Source: Selaginella moellendorffii
Lineage: Eukaryota; Streptophyta; Lycopodiopsida; Selaginellales; Selaginellaceae
Reading direction: 5' to 3'
Length of the DNA: 43,148 nt
Assembly: GCF_000143415.4 (NCBI RefSeq)
Contig: NW_003314279.1
Location: 276,363-319,510, forward strand
The position numbers and the translations under genes were made by a program. Shown in pieces: positions 11,157 to 19,992 of this stretch; the stretch's first letter is position 1, and the number at the start of each line of letters is the position of its first letter. A model generated the notes under the pieces. The model did not search any database and was not told where the DNA came from. It saw only the letters and a program-made list of their open reading frames with translations.

Positions 11157-11821
11157 ATGCTCTGGAGGGCTCTACTTTGGTTCGCGGCGGATATGAGCAC
11201 CAGCGAGCCCGATTCCAACGGCAAAAGACAAGTGATTAACCAGGAAGCTGGGCAGCTACATGAGAAGAAACGAAGAAAGGTGGTGGTCATGGACGAATGT
11301 CAACAACTGGGACAAAAGGTAAAGAAACATAAGATGGGCGATCGAGATTATGGTTCAAGGACTGATGAGGTGAAAGATTCCTCGTCCTCAGGTGAAGATG
11401 GCGCGATTCAGCCGGCGGGAGACACCAAGAAAACGAAGTGTCACAAGTGGAGACCCCGGAAACGCGAGGATCCTCTCGTCACCTGCGATCCATCTCGTTG
11501 GGCTCTACTTTTTGACAAGAAGCTGACCGCCAGCGACGTGAATAGCCTGCACAGATTGCTCATCCCGGTCAAGTACAAGACAATTCTCCCGAATGATCAA
11601 AAGGTTCTCGTGGAATTTGTGGACGAAGAGGGCGGAGTTTGGGAGCTCCGTTGCAAGAAGGAAAAAACCTGATCACAACACACTGGATTCATTACGTGAG
11701 GGAGCACTCGCTCAAGGAAGGAGACACCGTTTGTTTTTACAAGAAGGTTTCCTCGGCTGATCCTAAGTTTGGAATCTCATTTGCTAGAACTTCTGGAAAG
11801 GCAAAAGGTCATTCACACTAA
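11157..11821 (+). pseudogene. Single-B3-domain DNA-binding protein with one-base frameshift
   Basis: B3 domains bind DNA in plant transcription factors. The first frame starts at ATG 11157, has a basic stretch EKKRRKVVV (likely nuclear signal, about residue 40), then the start of a B3 domain: LFDKKLTASDVNSLHRLLIP and VLVEFVDEEGGVWELRCKKE. It stops at 11670-11672 after KEKT. The rest of the B3 fold, NLITTHWIHYVREHSLKEGD then TVCFYKK, is in the next frame and runs to a stop at 11819-11821. The switch falls at a six-A run near 11661-11666; one more A would rejoin the frames. It may be a young pseudogene, an allele, or a base-call error. The joined length would be about 220 aa, normal for small B3 proteins. 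Confidence 0.75.
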
Positions 11822-13100
11822 AGTTTGGGCCGCCTGGGTTTGAGAAAGATGTCAGCGTTAGCCCCCTTGGGGAAGAACAATCCCGATACGGAAGCGTCTC
11901 CTGTTCCGTGCGAAACTTGGGGAACTTACTGGGGCGGTCTCGGAGATGGCCATGGAGTAGTCATTCGCGGAGATCAGATTCCCGTTTACTTGCTTCGCGG
12001 CTCCACGGTTTTGATGCACACTCAAGCCCTCGTCGGCCTTTCTTGTATGATCAAGCTTGCGACGGAGATCCGAGACGAGGCCTGTCAACTTTGCGACTGT
12101 GACGTTGTACGGAGGTAACTTGTTTTCCAGAGCAGTGTCCGGATCACTGCGTCCTGGCCGGCTTGGATTCCCATCAATCCGGACAACCAACTGTTTTGAA
12201 GAAACAAAGAATCTCTTGAAAATCTTGTAATTCTTTGTTACATTTCGTGCTTGAATGCCAGTCACTCGATTGCTCGAACCTACGAGCGTGTTAAGGCCAA
12301 CGTACGGTATCACATATGCAGCAATGAGAAAGTTTGCGTCGTTTTCGTACGGATCAAACTGCAAAGAACCACCATCAACTTCGGTGTGATTGTGAACGAG
12401 AGCCTTGCTGATGAGGGAATTCCACACTCCAGCATCTATGTTTAGCAGGGGCCGACAAATCGATTGTTTGTCCAGCTTATCTTGGATTGCCCTGTGTGAA
12501 AACAACTTTAGAAAAAAAGACTTGAGAGAAAGAAATGTTAACTACCTGATATGACCTGTAGATTGGAGCCTAAGTTCTTTGGCAACATGCTCCATTTGTG
12601 TAGAGAGTTGAGCTTTGCGGCCTCCAATAGGCGGTGGCCCCTTCTCGGCAAGCTTTGCATTAACTTTGTCAAGCCCGTGCCCAAACGCTGCATGGAGGAA
12701 GAACTCGGCTTGGAGATAGTGAACGTGGTTGATTCAATCGACATCGCTGGAGGTGAAGTTTACTGGCGGCGGTGGTGACGGGCACAAAGGTGGCGGTGGC
12801 GGTGGTGGTAGCATTGGAGGCCGCAGAAATGGAAAGGAGGGCCATGGAAAGTGCGGGTTGATGTTATACCACCAGGGAAGGTCATCGTTGTCATCTTTTG
12901 CGAGTGATCTCGAGAGCCGGTTCAGGAAAATTTGATAGGCTTTCCAGAGCTCTTGGAAATCCCGGCTCGTGTTGGTGGATGCTTGGGTTGTTTCGAGTGC
13001 TTTCGATGGTGCTGTAGATCGAGAAGAAATCGATCGAAAGCAGCAGCAGCAGTGCCGGACGACAGTTACTTTCAACTGACCCAGGGATGTCAACTTGGCT
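11818..13100 (-). pseudogene. Desiccation-related PCC13-62-like protein, broken
   Basis: PCC13-62 proteins are ferritin-like, usually secreted, and accumulate on drying in resurrection plants. Reading leftward: a proline-rich lead, then VHYLQAEFFLHAAFGHGLDK and KGPPPIGGRKAQLSTQMEHV, a 54-bp intron, then SLQFDPYENDANFLIAAYVI and PYVGLNTLVGSSNRVTG, a second short intron (about 12190-12240), and PPYNVTVAKLTGLVSDLRRK. Lesions: TGA at 12734-12736 inside the lead to the ferritin fold; an extra base near 12183 puts the MGIQAGQDAVIRTLLW block out of frame until about 12125; near 11915 the frame changes and a TAA replaces a Glu-like codon; the true C-terminal block (GTGDASVSGLFFPKGAN) is out of frame. 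Its final stop overlaps the stop of the convergent B3 gene (11818-11821). Identity is strong; loss of function very likely. Confidence 0.85.
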
Positions 13101-13211
13101 CAAATTAAATTATTAAAAATGTTTATTTTTACAAAACATCCCAATTTTCATCAAACTAGAGATCTTTGAGAAGTTCCCCCCAGTTGACCTCAGAGCAAGA
13201 AAGATCCAATC

Positions 13212-13643
13212 TTAACTCTTCAAGTGAGGTCGCATCAATATGGCATCATATGACGGCCTTTTTGTTTTGCCACTTATCTTCTTACATCTTAGTACTGCCT
13301 TGATACTGTTCACGGTTACTCCCAAACAAGCTAGTGAATGTTGTTGTCGTTTTGAGTTCGAGAAAAGCCACCACAGTTCTTGCTTCATCACGAGTTTGTT
13401 GTCCACCTCTCTGGGTTCTCTAAGTTCAAAGAAACTTGCTTGATCCACCTCGGATCCTTCCAGATCCATGAGAGAGCACAAGGCTGGAGGGTCCAGAGGG
13501 ACCCTCTTGTGTGGAGAACACGTCCTCTTGGTCGACCGAGTTAGGTTCTTCGAAGAACGGGGACGTGGAGAACGCTTCCTCTTGTTAGACCAAGTCGAAT
13601 TTGGGGATGGATGATCGATCGAAGAACTCGAGTGAGAACCCAT
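13212..13643 (-). CDS. Hypothetical basic protein, 143 aa
   Basis: Unrecognised. A single open frame from ATG 13643 to a stop at 13212. The N-terminus is Ser-rich (MGSHSSSSIDH), followed by a strongly basic stretch (NKRKRSPRPRSSKN, TKRTCSPHKR) that could be a nuclear signal, then an acidic middle (DLEGSEVDQ) and a basic end. There is no signal peptide or membrane segment. A TATATAAA box lies about 23 bp upstream on the same strand, leaving almost no leader, so the true start might differ. It lies between two pseudogenes and may itself be a relic. No function is proposed. Confidence 0.35.
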   Translation of the reverse strand: MGSHSSSSIDHPSPNSTWSNKRKRSPRPRSSKNLTRSTKRTCSPHKRVPLDPPALCSLMDLEGSEVDQASFFELREPREVDNKLVMKQELWWLFSNSKRQQHSLACLGVTVNSIKAVLRCKKISGKTKRPSYDAILMRPHLKS

Positions 13644-13665
13644 CGTTTTTCCTTCCCTTCATGGA

Positions 13666-13673
13666 TTTATATA
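13666..13673 (-). promoter_or_regulatory. TATA box before the 143-aa frame
   Basis: TATATAAA on the minus strand, about 23 bp before ATG 13643. The spacing would place transcription start at or after this ATG, so either the box is fortuitous or translation starts further in. Confidence 0.3.
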
Positions 13674-13746
13674 AAACTAAGCTCCCTTTTTAACCACCTT
13701 TTTGCTTTGTTCCTTATTTTAAAAAAAAATTAGATTAAAACTTACC

Positions 13747-14520
13747 TGAATTATCAATAGTCTCCACAAGAGCACGTCCCATTGTCAAAGTGATGGAAGC
13801 GATGGCTGTCTCTCACGACAATCTCTTTTTCCGTGATCTTGGAGATAAACTTGGTGGCAGTGTGACAGTCCCCACACACGCGCAAGTTCTTGATGATCCT
13901 CAGCGAAGTTCCTGGGGCTGTGCTGATCAACCCAAACGCAATCGCCATCTTCTCGCTGTGATACGAGAGCAAGCGCTTCTTTTGCTCGTCCCCCACGTCG
14001 TGAAGCATGAGAGTGGTGTCTCTCCGACCTCAGCCTCTCCAGCTCCTCCAAGATCTCTGGAGTTCGAGCATTTGTCGTGTCCCCCGTGAAGAACTCGTGG
14101 ACTCTTCGCTTCACCACGATGAGCTGAAAGCCGGCTCCTTCCTGATGTTCTTCTCGTACATGAGCCTCCCGATCTTGCCCCCCTCTCGTCCTTCTTCCTG
14201 AATTCGTTGTAGAGATTCGACAGCACCATGTACGCCACGGAGCGATTCGATGTGAGCTCCATCAAGTGCTTGGCCGACTTTCTCGCTTGCTCCACGTCCT
14301 TGTGAACTTTGGAGGCTCCCAGCATTGTGGAGTGGATCACCCGGTCGGGGTGCCACGGCTATAAACTTCTCAGCAGCGTCGAGCTTGGCTATGAGGTCCA
14401 CCATGCAGTAGTAGTGCTCAGCTCGCGGGGAGATCGTTGGGTAGTCGTGGAGGAGTGACACGAAGAGCTGGACGCCGTCTTTGACGAGACCGTGGCTGCA
14501 AGCTGAGAAGAGCCATTATT
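13747..14520 (-). pseudogene. PPR-DYW protein, 3' part, broken
   Basis: DYW-type PPR proteins edit C to U in organelle RNA. Reading leftward: SACSHGLVKDGVQLFVSLLH, RAEHYYCMVDLIAKL, LMELTSNRSVAYMVLSNLYN, RLMYEKNIRKEPAFS, VKRRVHEFFTGDT, then the deaminase-like end with [36 protein letters not shown] and [14 protein letters not shown]. The HSE and CGDCH zinc motifs are kept. These blocks lie in three frames with switches near 14350, 14190 and 14010. The terminal DYW tripeptide reads DY then TGA at 13754-13756, consistent with TGG to TGA. The 5' end is lost before the scaffold gap. Confidence 0.85.
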
Positions 14521-14553
14521 AACAACAAGTTGCTTTGAGTAAGCATATGCTAG

Positions 14554-14653
14554 NNNNNNNNNNNNNNNNNNNNNNNNNNNNNNNNNNNNNNNNNNNNNNN
14601 NNNNNNNNNNNNNNNNNNNNNNNNNNNNNNNNNNNNNNNNNNNNNNNNNNNNN
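14554..14653. other. Scaffold gap (100 N)
   Basis: Exactly 100 N, a conventional size for a gap of unknown length. It separates the PPR-DYW relic from the copia relic. Confidence 0.95.
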
Positions 14654-14828
14654 TTTATGCAAAGTATATTTCCACTTCAGTGCTTACTTTTCAAACACAC
14701 ATAATGGCACCACCACCACCTCTGTGAAGAAAGTGGTGGTAAAGCAGCAATTAATGGTGATGAAGTGAATGTGATAAACCTCCTTGAGAGGTCCATCTGA
14801 AAACTTGATCACCACCATTCCATGGCCT

Positions 14829-14990
14829 TGTGGAGATGAGTGATGGCAAGTCTCCTCATCAGCAAATAAACCAAGTCATCCATGCAAAACACTAAATGCC
14901 AAGTGTCACACCCATACCATTATGTACATAACCATACCAAAGTAATGAAGTCGACAAAGCATTACACACACACAGATCCAGACATCTACA
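14829..14990 (+). repeat. Left LTR remnant of the copia element
   Basis: Starts tgtggagatgagtgatgg and ends gacatctaca, about 162 bp. It aligns with 16299-16452, sharing cacacccataccattatgta and the adjoining cataaccataccaaag. TG...CA ends are plausible, and TGG follows directly as a primer-binding site would begin. No target-site duplication was seen. Confidence 0.7.
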
Positions 14991-16298
14991 TGGGTTTGTT
15001 TCAATCCTCATGGCATGTCAATGAATGAGATTTGCACACCTTAGCTTGCAACAAGCTCTCAGAAAGCATCATTTGGGCATGTGTGAAACTGGCCATCTTG
15101 ACAAGCAAATTTATCTTCCATTCACATCAAGAACCATGAAGTAGGCTTGTTAGATCTGGTTCATAATGACATGTGCTACCTACCTATGGAAACACTTAGC
15201 CACAAGAGGTACTTTATATCTTTTATCAATGACCATTCTAAGTACACTATGGTGAATGCAAAGAGTGAAGTGTTTGACCACTTCAAGCTTTTCAAGAGCT
15301 TGGTAAAGACCTTTACTGGAAGGAAAATCCATGTGCTACACACAGATGGTGGTGGCAAGTACATGAGCAGTGAGTTTTTGAACTTTCTGATTGAGGCTGG
15401 CATTGTTCATCAGTATACAATAGCTTAATACTCCCTAGCAGAATAGCATGGCAAAGCAACTCAATCACACTCTATTAGAGACTATTCTCTCTATATCAAG
15501 ATGGTTAAGGATTTCTATTCTTAGCCTTATATGTGGATGATACACTATTACCTCCAATCAGATGTGGCTCATCAACTGGATTAAGACTTACTTTGTTGCC
15601 AAATTCAAGATGACTGATATGGGAGAATTGCACTACTACTTGGGAATTTAGATAGGTAACGTGGAGTACTAAAGCTCTCCAACGAGAAATACATCCATGA
15701 CATTCTCCAAAGGTACTCTATGCTTAATGCTAACTTGAGTGGATAATTCTATGGAAGTAGGCTCAAAGTTGTCTAAGGCTTCTAGCTTAACATCAACTTC
15801 AAATGACACTCCCGAAGAGGACAACACGACACTATATTGTTCAATGGTTGAGAGTCTCATCTACTTGATGGTCTCAACTAGGCCTAACCTCACATTTGGT
15901 GTGGGAGTAGTCTCGGGCTGCTGTGAAGTAGATCATGAGGTATATGAGTGGTACAAGGAAATACACACTGAAATATGGAAGAGGAAATATGTATAACCAT
16001 AATGTGGTTAGTTGATGTTTCAAAAGGCAGCAAATCACTGTGATGTCCTTGTGCAACCATTGAGGTGGTTGAGCAAAATTCAAGTTGATGGTTCCATTGT
16101 GCTTAGTGCATGAGTGAAATCTCACATCCCTAGTGAACACTATTGCCAACGTACTATTGAAATTTGTATCCTTAAGCCCTGCAGTAACATTTTAAGCCAG
16201 ACGGCTTCTTTCATCTGACGAAGTCCCTACCTCAAGTGAAACATGAAGTCTTCCTCAAATATCTCCATTTGACTGACAGTGAGAGCCTTGAGAAGGAG

Positions 16299-16452
16299 TG
16301 TGGAAATGAGTGACAACAAGTCTCCATGTCAACAAACAAAACGAAGTCATCCATCCAATGCCAAGCATCACACCCATACCATTATGTACATAACCATACC
16401 AAAGCAATGAAGTCAACAAAGCATTCCACACACAAAAATCCAGACATTTACA
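16299..16452 (+). repeat. Right LTR remnant of the copia element
   Basis: Starts tgtggaaatgagtgacaaca and ends gacatttaca, about 154 bp, clearly diverged from the left LTR by substitutions and small indels, which points to an old insertion. Confidence 0.7.
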
Positions 16453-16463
16453 TATACTTCATT

Positions 16464-17431
16464 TCTGCAACAGACCCTTGGCAAGATGCTTCGGCAGCAT
16501 CCTAGCGGATGTTATTCTTTATGCTGACAAGCACCCAATGTCCCTGTTTCTCCTAGACAAGGCTTGTAAAGAGTACGTTGAAGACGAATTCTTCCGCAAG
16601 AAGAGACGTTTGGGCATTTCTCTACTGGATCCGGAGACGGGAAATGAACTCTACATGACAGCCAAACTGGAAAGCCCGGAGAAGTACCTGGACGAAAAGA
16701 GAGACTGGAAATGGTCCTGCTTACCTTCAGGACAGCTGCCAAAGCTCAAGGCCAACCTCATGAACAAACTCAAGGAAAGATATGTGATTTGGCCGGAAGT
16801 GGGTTGGAGAGGCTATCCAGGCTACCGGTTTGAACTTCCAAGGGCAACAAATCGGAGTGTTCCAGCTGAAAAGCTTTGAAGGGTGAACTAGCATTATCAG
16901 GCCAGATAACTGGAAGCCACACCAGGCAGTATACAACTCGTTCAAGTATGTGGATCGCGTGCTAGCGTGGGTAAACGAGCAGCGAGTGTTACATATCCTT
17001 GCACTCCAGGTCACTGTTAGTCCGGAAACACACAGGAAGACAGATGGTATACTGGACATTGCGTGGTGCACACTGTGTACATCTGCCCAGCCCCAACCAA
17101 GAGCGCAGCTGTTTCACACAGTGCAGAGGAAGGGAAAGTAGCGTACACGACGCATGAGCTTGAGCTGGCCAGTGCTTACCAACCTTGGACAGGATGAAAT
17201 CTACATTCTTAAGGAACTGGTAAGGAAATTAGAAGTATGTGCAGTGGGGCTATCAAGCTAGTCTTAAAGACCCTTCCCCATGAGAAGCAGAAACTCTTGA
17301 AAAAGGCCAAGGAACAACCCAGCGGAGCCAGGGCATGGCTGGAAAACGAGTGCTGTACCGAGGCAAGTATGGTATTCGGGATCCTTCTCGGAAACAGTGT
17401 GTATTCCCTCCTCGAGGCAATGACCGTCTAG
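16464..17431 (+). pseudogene. Unrecognised decayed gene
   Basis: Open stretch 16478-16879 (FGSILADVILYADKHPMSLF, KRRLGISLLDPETGNELYM, WPEVGWRGYPGYRFELP) has no ATG at its beginning and looks like an internal exon cut by the LTR. Downstream coding-like pieces lie in shifting frames: SFKYVDRVLAWVNEQRVLHI near 16940, HTVYICPAPTKSAAVSHSAE near 17075 and KLVLKTLPHEKQKLLKKAKE near 17250. The composition differs from the AT-rich relics and resembles real coding sequence. I do not recognise the family and propose no function. Confidence 0.45.
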
Positions 17432-17755
17432 TTTTGATACTTGAATCATTGTTTGAGCCACTATTGCAGTGCTGGTGTGCGGGCATACATAGTTTTTTTA
17501 ATTTTATTTTGGACCTTCTCACGTACTGGTGTGAAAACTTGGTGTTGTGTTACTTCATCACTTTGTGGGATGTTGTTCGTCAGCAACTTTGAGGAACTTT
17601 GTTGTTATTCAGTCTGGTGTATTGTCGAACTTTGATGTCGTCAGCAAGACAATTGCATACGCAAAAACAAAGTTGATGGAACATCAAGCAAACTCAATCA
17701 AACGCATAAGTTTTATAAAAGAGCGGTTCGCTTTTTGCTCCGTTGTTTACTAAGA

Positions 17756-17809
17756 GGTTACTGATCATTCTTGTGTGGGAGAGCCGTGGTCAAACTTTAG
17801 GGCCATTTG
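17756..17809 (+). promoter_or_regulatory. Conserved leader of reductase copy 2
   Basis: Second copy of the 55-bp leader, beginning ggttactgatcattcttgtg and containing gagagccgtggtcaaacttt, directly before the ATG of the only intact reductase. Conservation in all three copies suggests it is transcribed 5' UTR or proximal promoter. Confidence 0.5.
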
Positions 17810-19112
17810 ATGGACAGCGAGAAGGTGTGTGTCACTGGCGCTTCTGGTTTCCTGGCATCTTGGCTCGTGAAGCGGCTACTGGAGGAGGGATATTACGTCG
17901 TCGGGACTGTGCGCGATCCAGGTACATAGAAACGAGACGAAACCCCTCATTCTCTTGTTTGTGATATAGACGATGCGAGCAAGACTGCCCACCTGTGGGA
18001 GCTTCCGGGGGCGAGAGAGAGGCTGGATCTCAAGAAGGCCGACCTTATCACGCCAGGCGCCTTTGACGATATTGTCCAAGGCTGCCATGGAGTTTTCCAT
18101 ATCGCGGCTGCCGTGACTAACCGGTACAAGGAGGATCCACTGGTAACTTCGCTTGACTCCATCGATTCAACAGCTCTCTGGCAGCTTCGGTCTAGTCTTG
18201 TATCTCGAACTTTTACTGTTTTTTTTTTCTTGTTCTTTGGTTCTTCTTAGACCGAGATTGTTGATCCATGCGTGCTTGGAACTCTGAACGTGCTTAATGC
18301 CTGTAAACGATCCACAACAGTCAAGCGAGTGGTGTGCACGTCATCCGTGGCTGCTGTTAGCGCGAGGAACGACTTCAAGCCCGATGACGTCTTGGATGAA
18401 TCGGTTTGGAGCGCCCCGGACTTCTGTCGGGAGATCGAGGTAAGTTTCTTATTTCCATGAGCAAAGATTCTTACAAGTTTCTCAAGTCTAGATGTGGTAT
18501 GGTCTGGGGAAGACTCTATCCGAGCAAGCAGCACTCGAGTTTGGGAAAGAAAACGGCTTAGATGTGATCACAATCGCGCCCAGCTTAATCGTTGGAGAAC
18601 TACTCTCGTCCAGGGCCACCGCAAGCGTTGCTGATATTATCCTACAGCTCCAAGGTAAAGCCTTAATTACAATCTCGGAAGAAAAACAAAATGATTTCAG
18701 ATTCCATGCAGGAGCCAAGCAGTGGTTCAATTACGCTGGATACGTCCATCTCGACGACGTTGCTCAAGCTCACCTCCTCGCTTATACAAATCCCAAAGCC
18801 AGTGGAAGATACGTTTGTTCAGCGATCAACATGAGTACTATCGACCTCGCCAGCTTCTTGTCCAAGCGGTATCCCAAGCACCAAATCACCGACGAGTAAG
18901 ATCACGCAAAAAAAAGCTTTGTTTTCTGTCGCTGTTTTATTCTCATTCCTTTGCTTTCTTGCAGGATCGAGGTCGTCTCTCTGGCAGAGTTCAAGGGATT
19001 CAGCTCCAGAAAGCTTCAAGATGAGCTTGGGCTCCAATTCAAGTCTCTGGAGCAAATGTTTGACGATTGCATTGCGAGCTTGGAGCGCAAAGGCCTCTTA
19101 ACTTTGAGTTAG
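17810..19112 (+). CDS. DFR/CCR-like NADPH-dependent reductase, intact copy 2
   Basis: Extended SDR of the SDR108E group (dihydroflavonol reductase, anthocyanidin reductase, cinnamoyl-CoA reductase, tetraketide pyrone reductase), cytosolic, reducing a phenolic aldehyde, ketone or CoA ester with NADPH. Exons 17810-17921, 17970-18142, 18251-18439, 18492-18895 and 18965-19112 give 341 aa. Visible marks: Rossmann motif [20 protein letters not shown] at the N-terminus, [13 protein letters not shown], catalytic Ser region (CTSSVAAV), YGLGK (YxxxK, about residue 160) and [15 protein letters not shown]. The usual CCR motif NWYCYGK reads MWYGLGK here, so a true cinnamoyl-CoA role is not supported; the substrate is open. 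The gene is flanked by two broken copies. Polyadenylation signal aataaa is seen at 19158. Confidence 0.9.
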
Positions 19113-19249
19113 TAGTTTACTGCAACTCAAATAACACGAACACACTTCTTCTCCTTGAATAAAATCTCTCTGATTTGATCCAAGAATTAAAACAAAGAAG
19201 ATAAAAGTTAATATCTCTCTCTGTCTCAATTCTTCCTGCAAGAAAAAAA

Positions 19250-19920
19250 AATGCTCCAACTTTTACATTTGACGTTTTTGCTGGATGCTCTCCACGTGCA
19301 CAACTTTCTGGGCGATCCATCAAAGGCCAATTTCTGCAGATTCCTACAGGTCTTAGAGGAACGACTGCATGGCTCTTCGGAGTTACGGACTCTATATTTA
19401 TCTATCTTACAAGTACTATGAAAATCATTAGCATTATTTGGCTTGGGTTGGGTATTGGATTTTCAAGGGTAAGTTGCCAACAGACCGTTGGCATTAGCCT
19501 TGTTTGATCTCTGACTTTGGTGCTGACCCGTTACTTAGCCAACTTGGTTGGTTTGAGGCAAAGGCTCTTCTTCTTCAATATCAAACTCTTGCTATGGCAG
19601 AGCATATACTGATTTTGCTCCATTGATTACTATATCAGAAAGACCTTTGCCATGTTGATTAAGGCACTTGACACAGTGGCAGGTAACCTTTCACTCAATT
19701 TAGTGAGGAGTTTACTCTTTGCGCTTTTGTAATGTGTGTTTGAGGCCTGCAAAGGACAGAAAGGTGGTTCAGCCCGACAATGTGATAGTTATTCCGCATC
19801 TGTTATTAGTTACCAGGTAGATGAATCATCCCAGATTTATGTTTTAGCTTTACAGGTTAATAGACATCATCGCTCAAGCGAAGGGAATGAAAGTTCCATT
19901 TCATTGTCCAGCTTGAATAG
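19250..19920 (+). pseudogene. Second PGDH relic (3' fragment)
   Basis: Scattered matches to the PGDH relic at 6.5-8.7 kb, in the same order: ttttgctggatgctc (intron 1 start) near 19270, intron-repeat fragments near 19425 and 19520, an exon piece reading LIKALD at about 19657-19674, a piece reading PAKDRKVVQPDNVIVIPHL near 19745-19800, and the post-exon tail cgctcaagcgaagggaatga at 19869. Most coding sequence has been deleted. It marks the left end of a second PGDH-reductase unit. Confidence 0.8.
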
Positions 19921-19939
19921 TTAAAAAGCACTGTTTCCC

Positions 19940-19992
19940 GGTTACTGATAATTCTTGTGAGAGAGAGCCGTGTTCAACTTTAGGGTCATTCC
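19940..19992 (+). promoter_or_regulatory. Conserved leader of reductase copy 3
   Basis: Third copy of the leader, beginning ggttactgataattcttgtg and ending at the ATG of a dead reductase. Its preservation in front of a pseudogene suggests a young duplication rather than selection on this copy. Confidence 0.45.

Larger units (their letters stand above)
14829..16452 (+). mobile_element. Degenerate Ty1/copia retrotransposon
   Basis: Between two short LTR remnants lie, in order: an integrase piece (15147-15427: LDLVHNDMCYLP, YFISFINDHSKYTMV, KIHVLHTDGGGKYMSSEFLN), a reverse-transcriptase scrap with FLALYVDDTLL near 15520 and FKMTDMGELHYYLGI near 15605, and a piece of the copia end region (YCSMVESLIYLMVSTRPNLTF, 15835-15895) seen just before RNase H. 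The integrase-RT order is that of copia, not gypsy. Gag, protease and most of RT are deleted and several stops interrupt the rest, so it cannot move by itself. A purine run (agaaggag) directly before the right LTR fits a polypurine tract. Confidence 0.85.

Noticed and set aside
17432-17755. Another PGDH fragment before reductase copy 2
   Set aside because: Only vague T-rich similarity to the PGDH intron; no exon match could be read.
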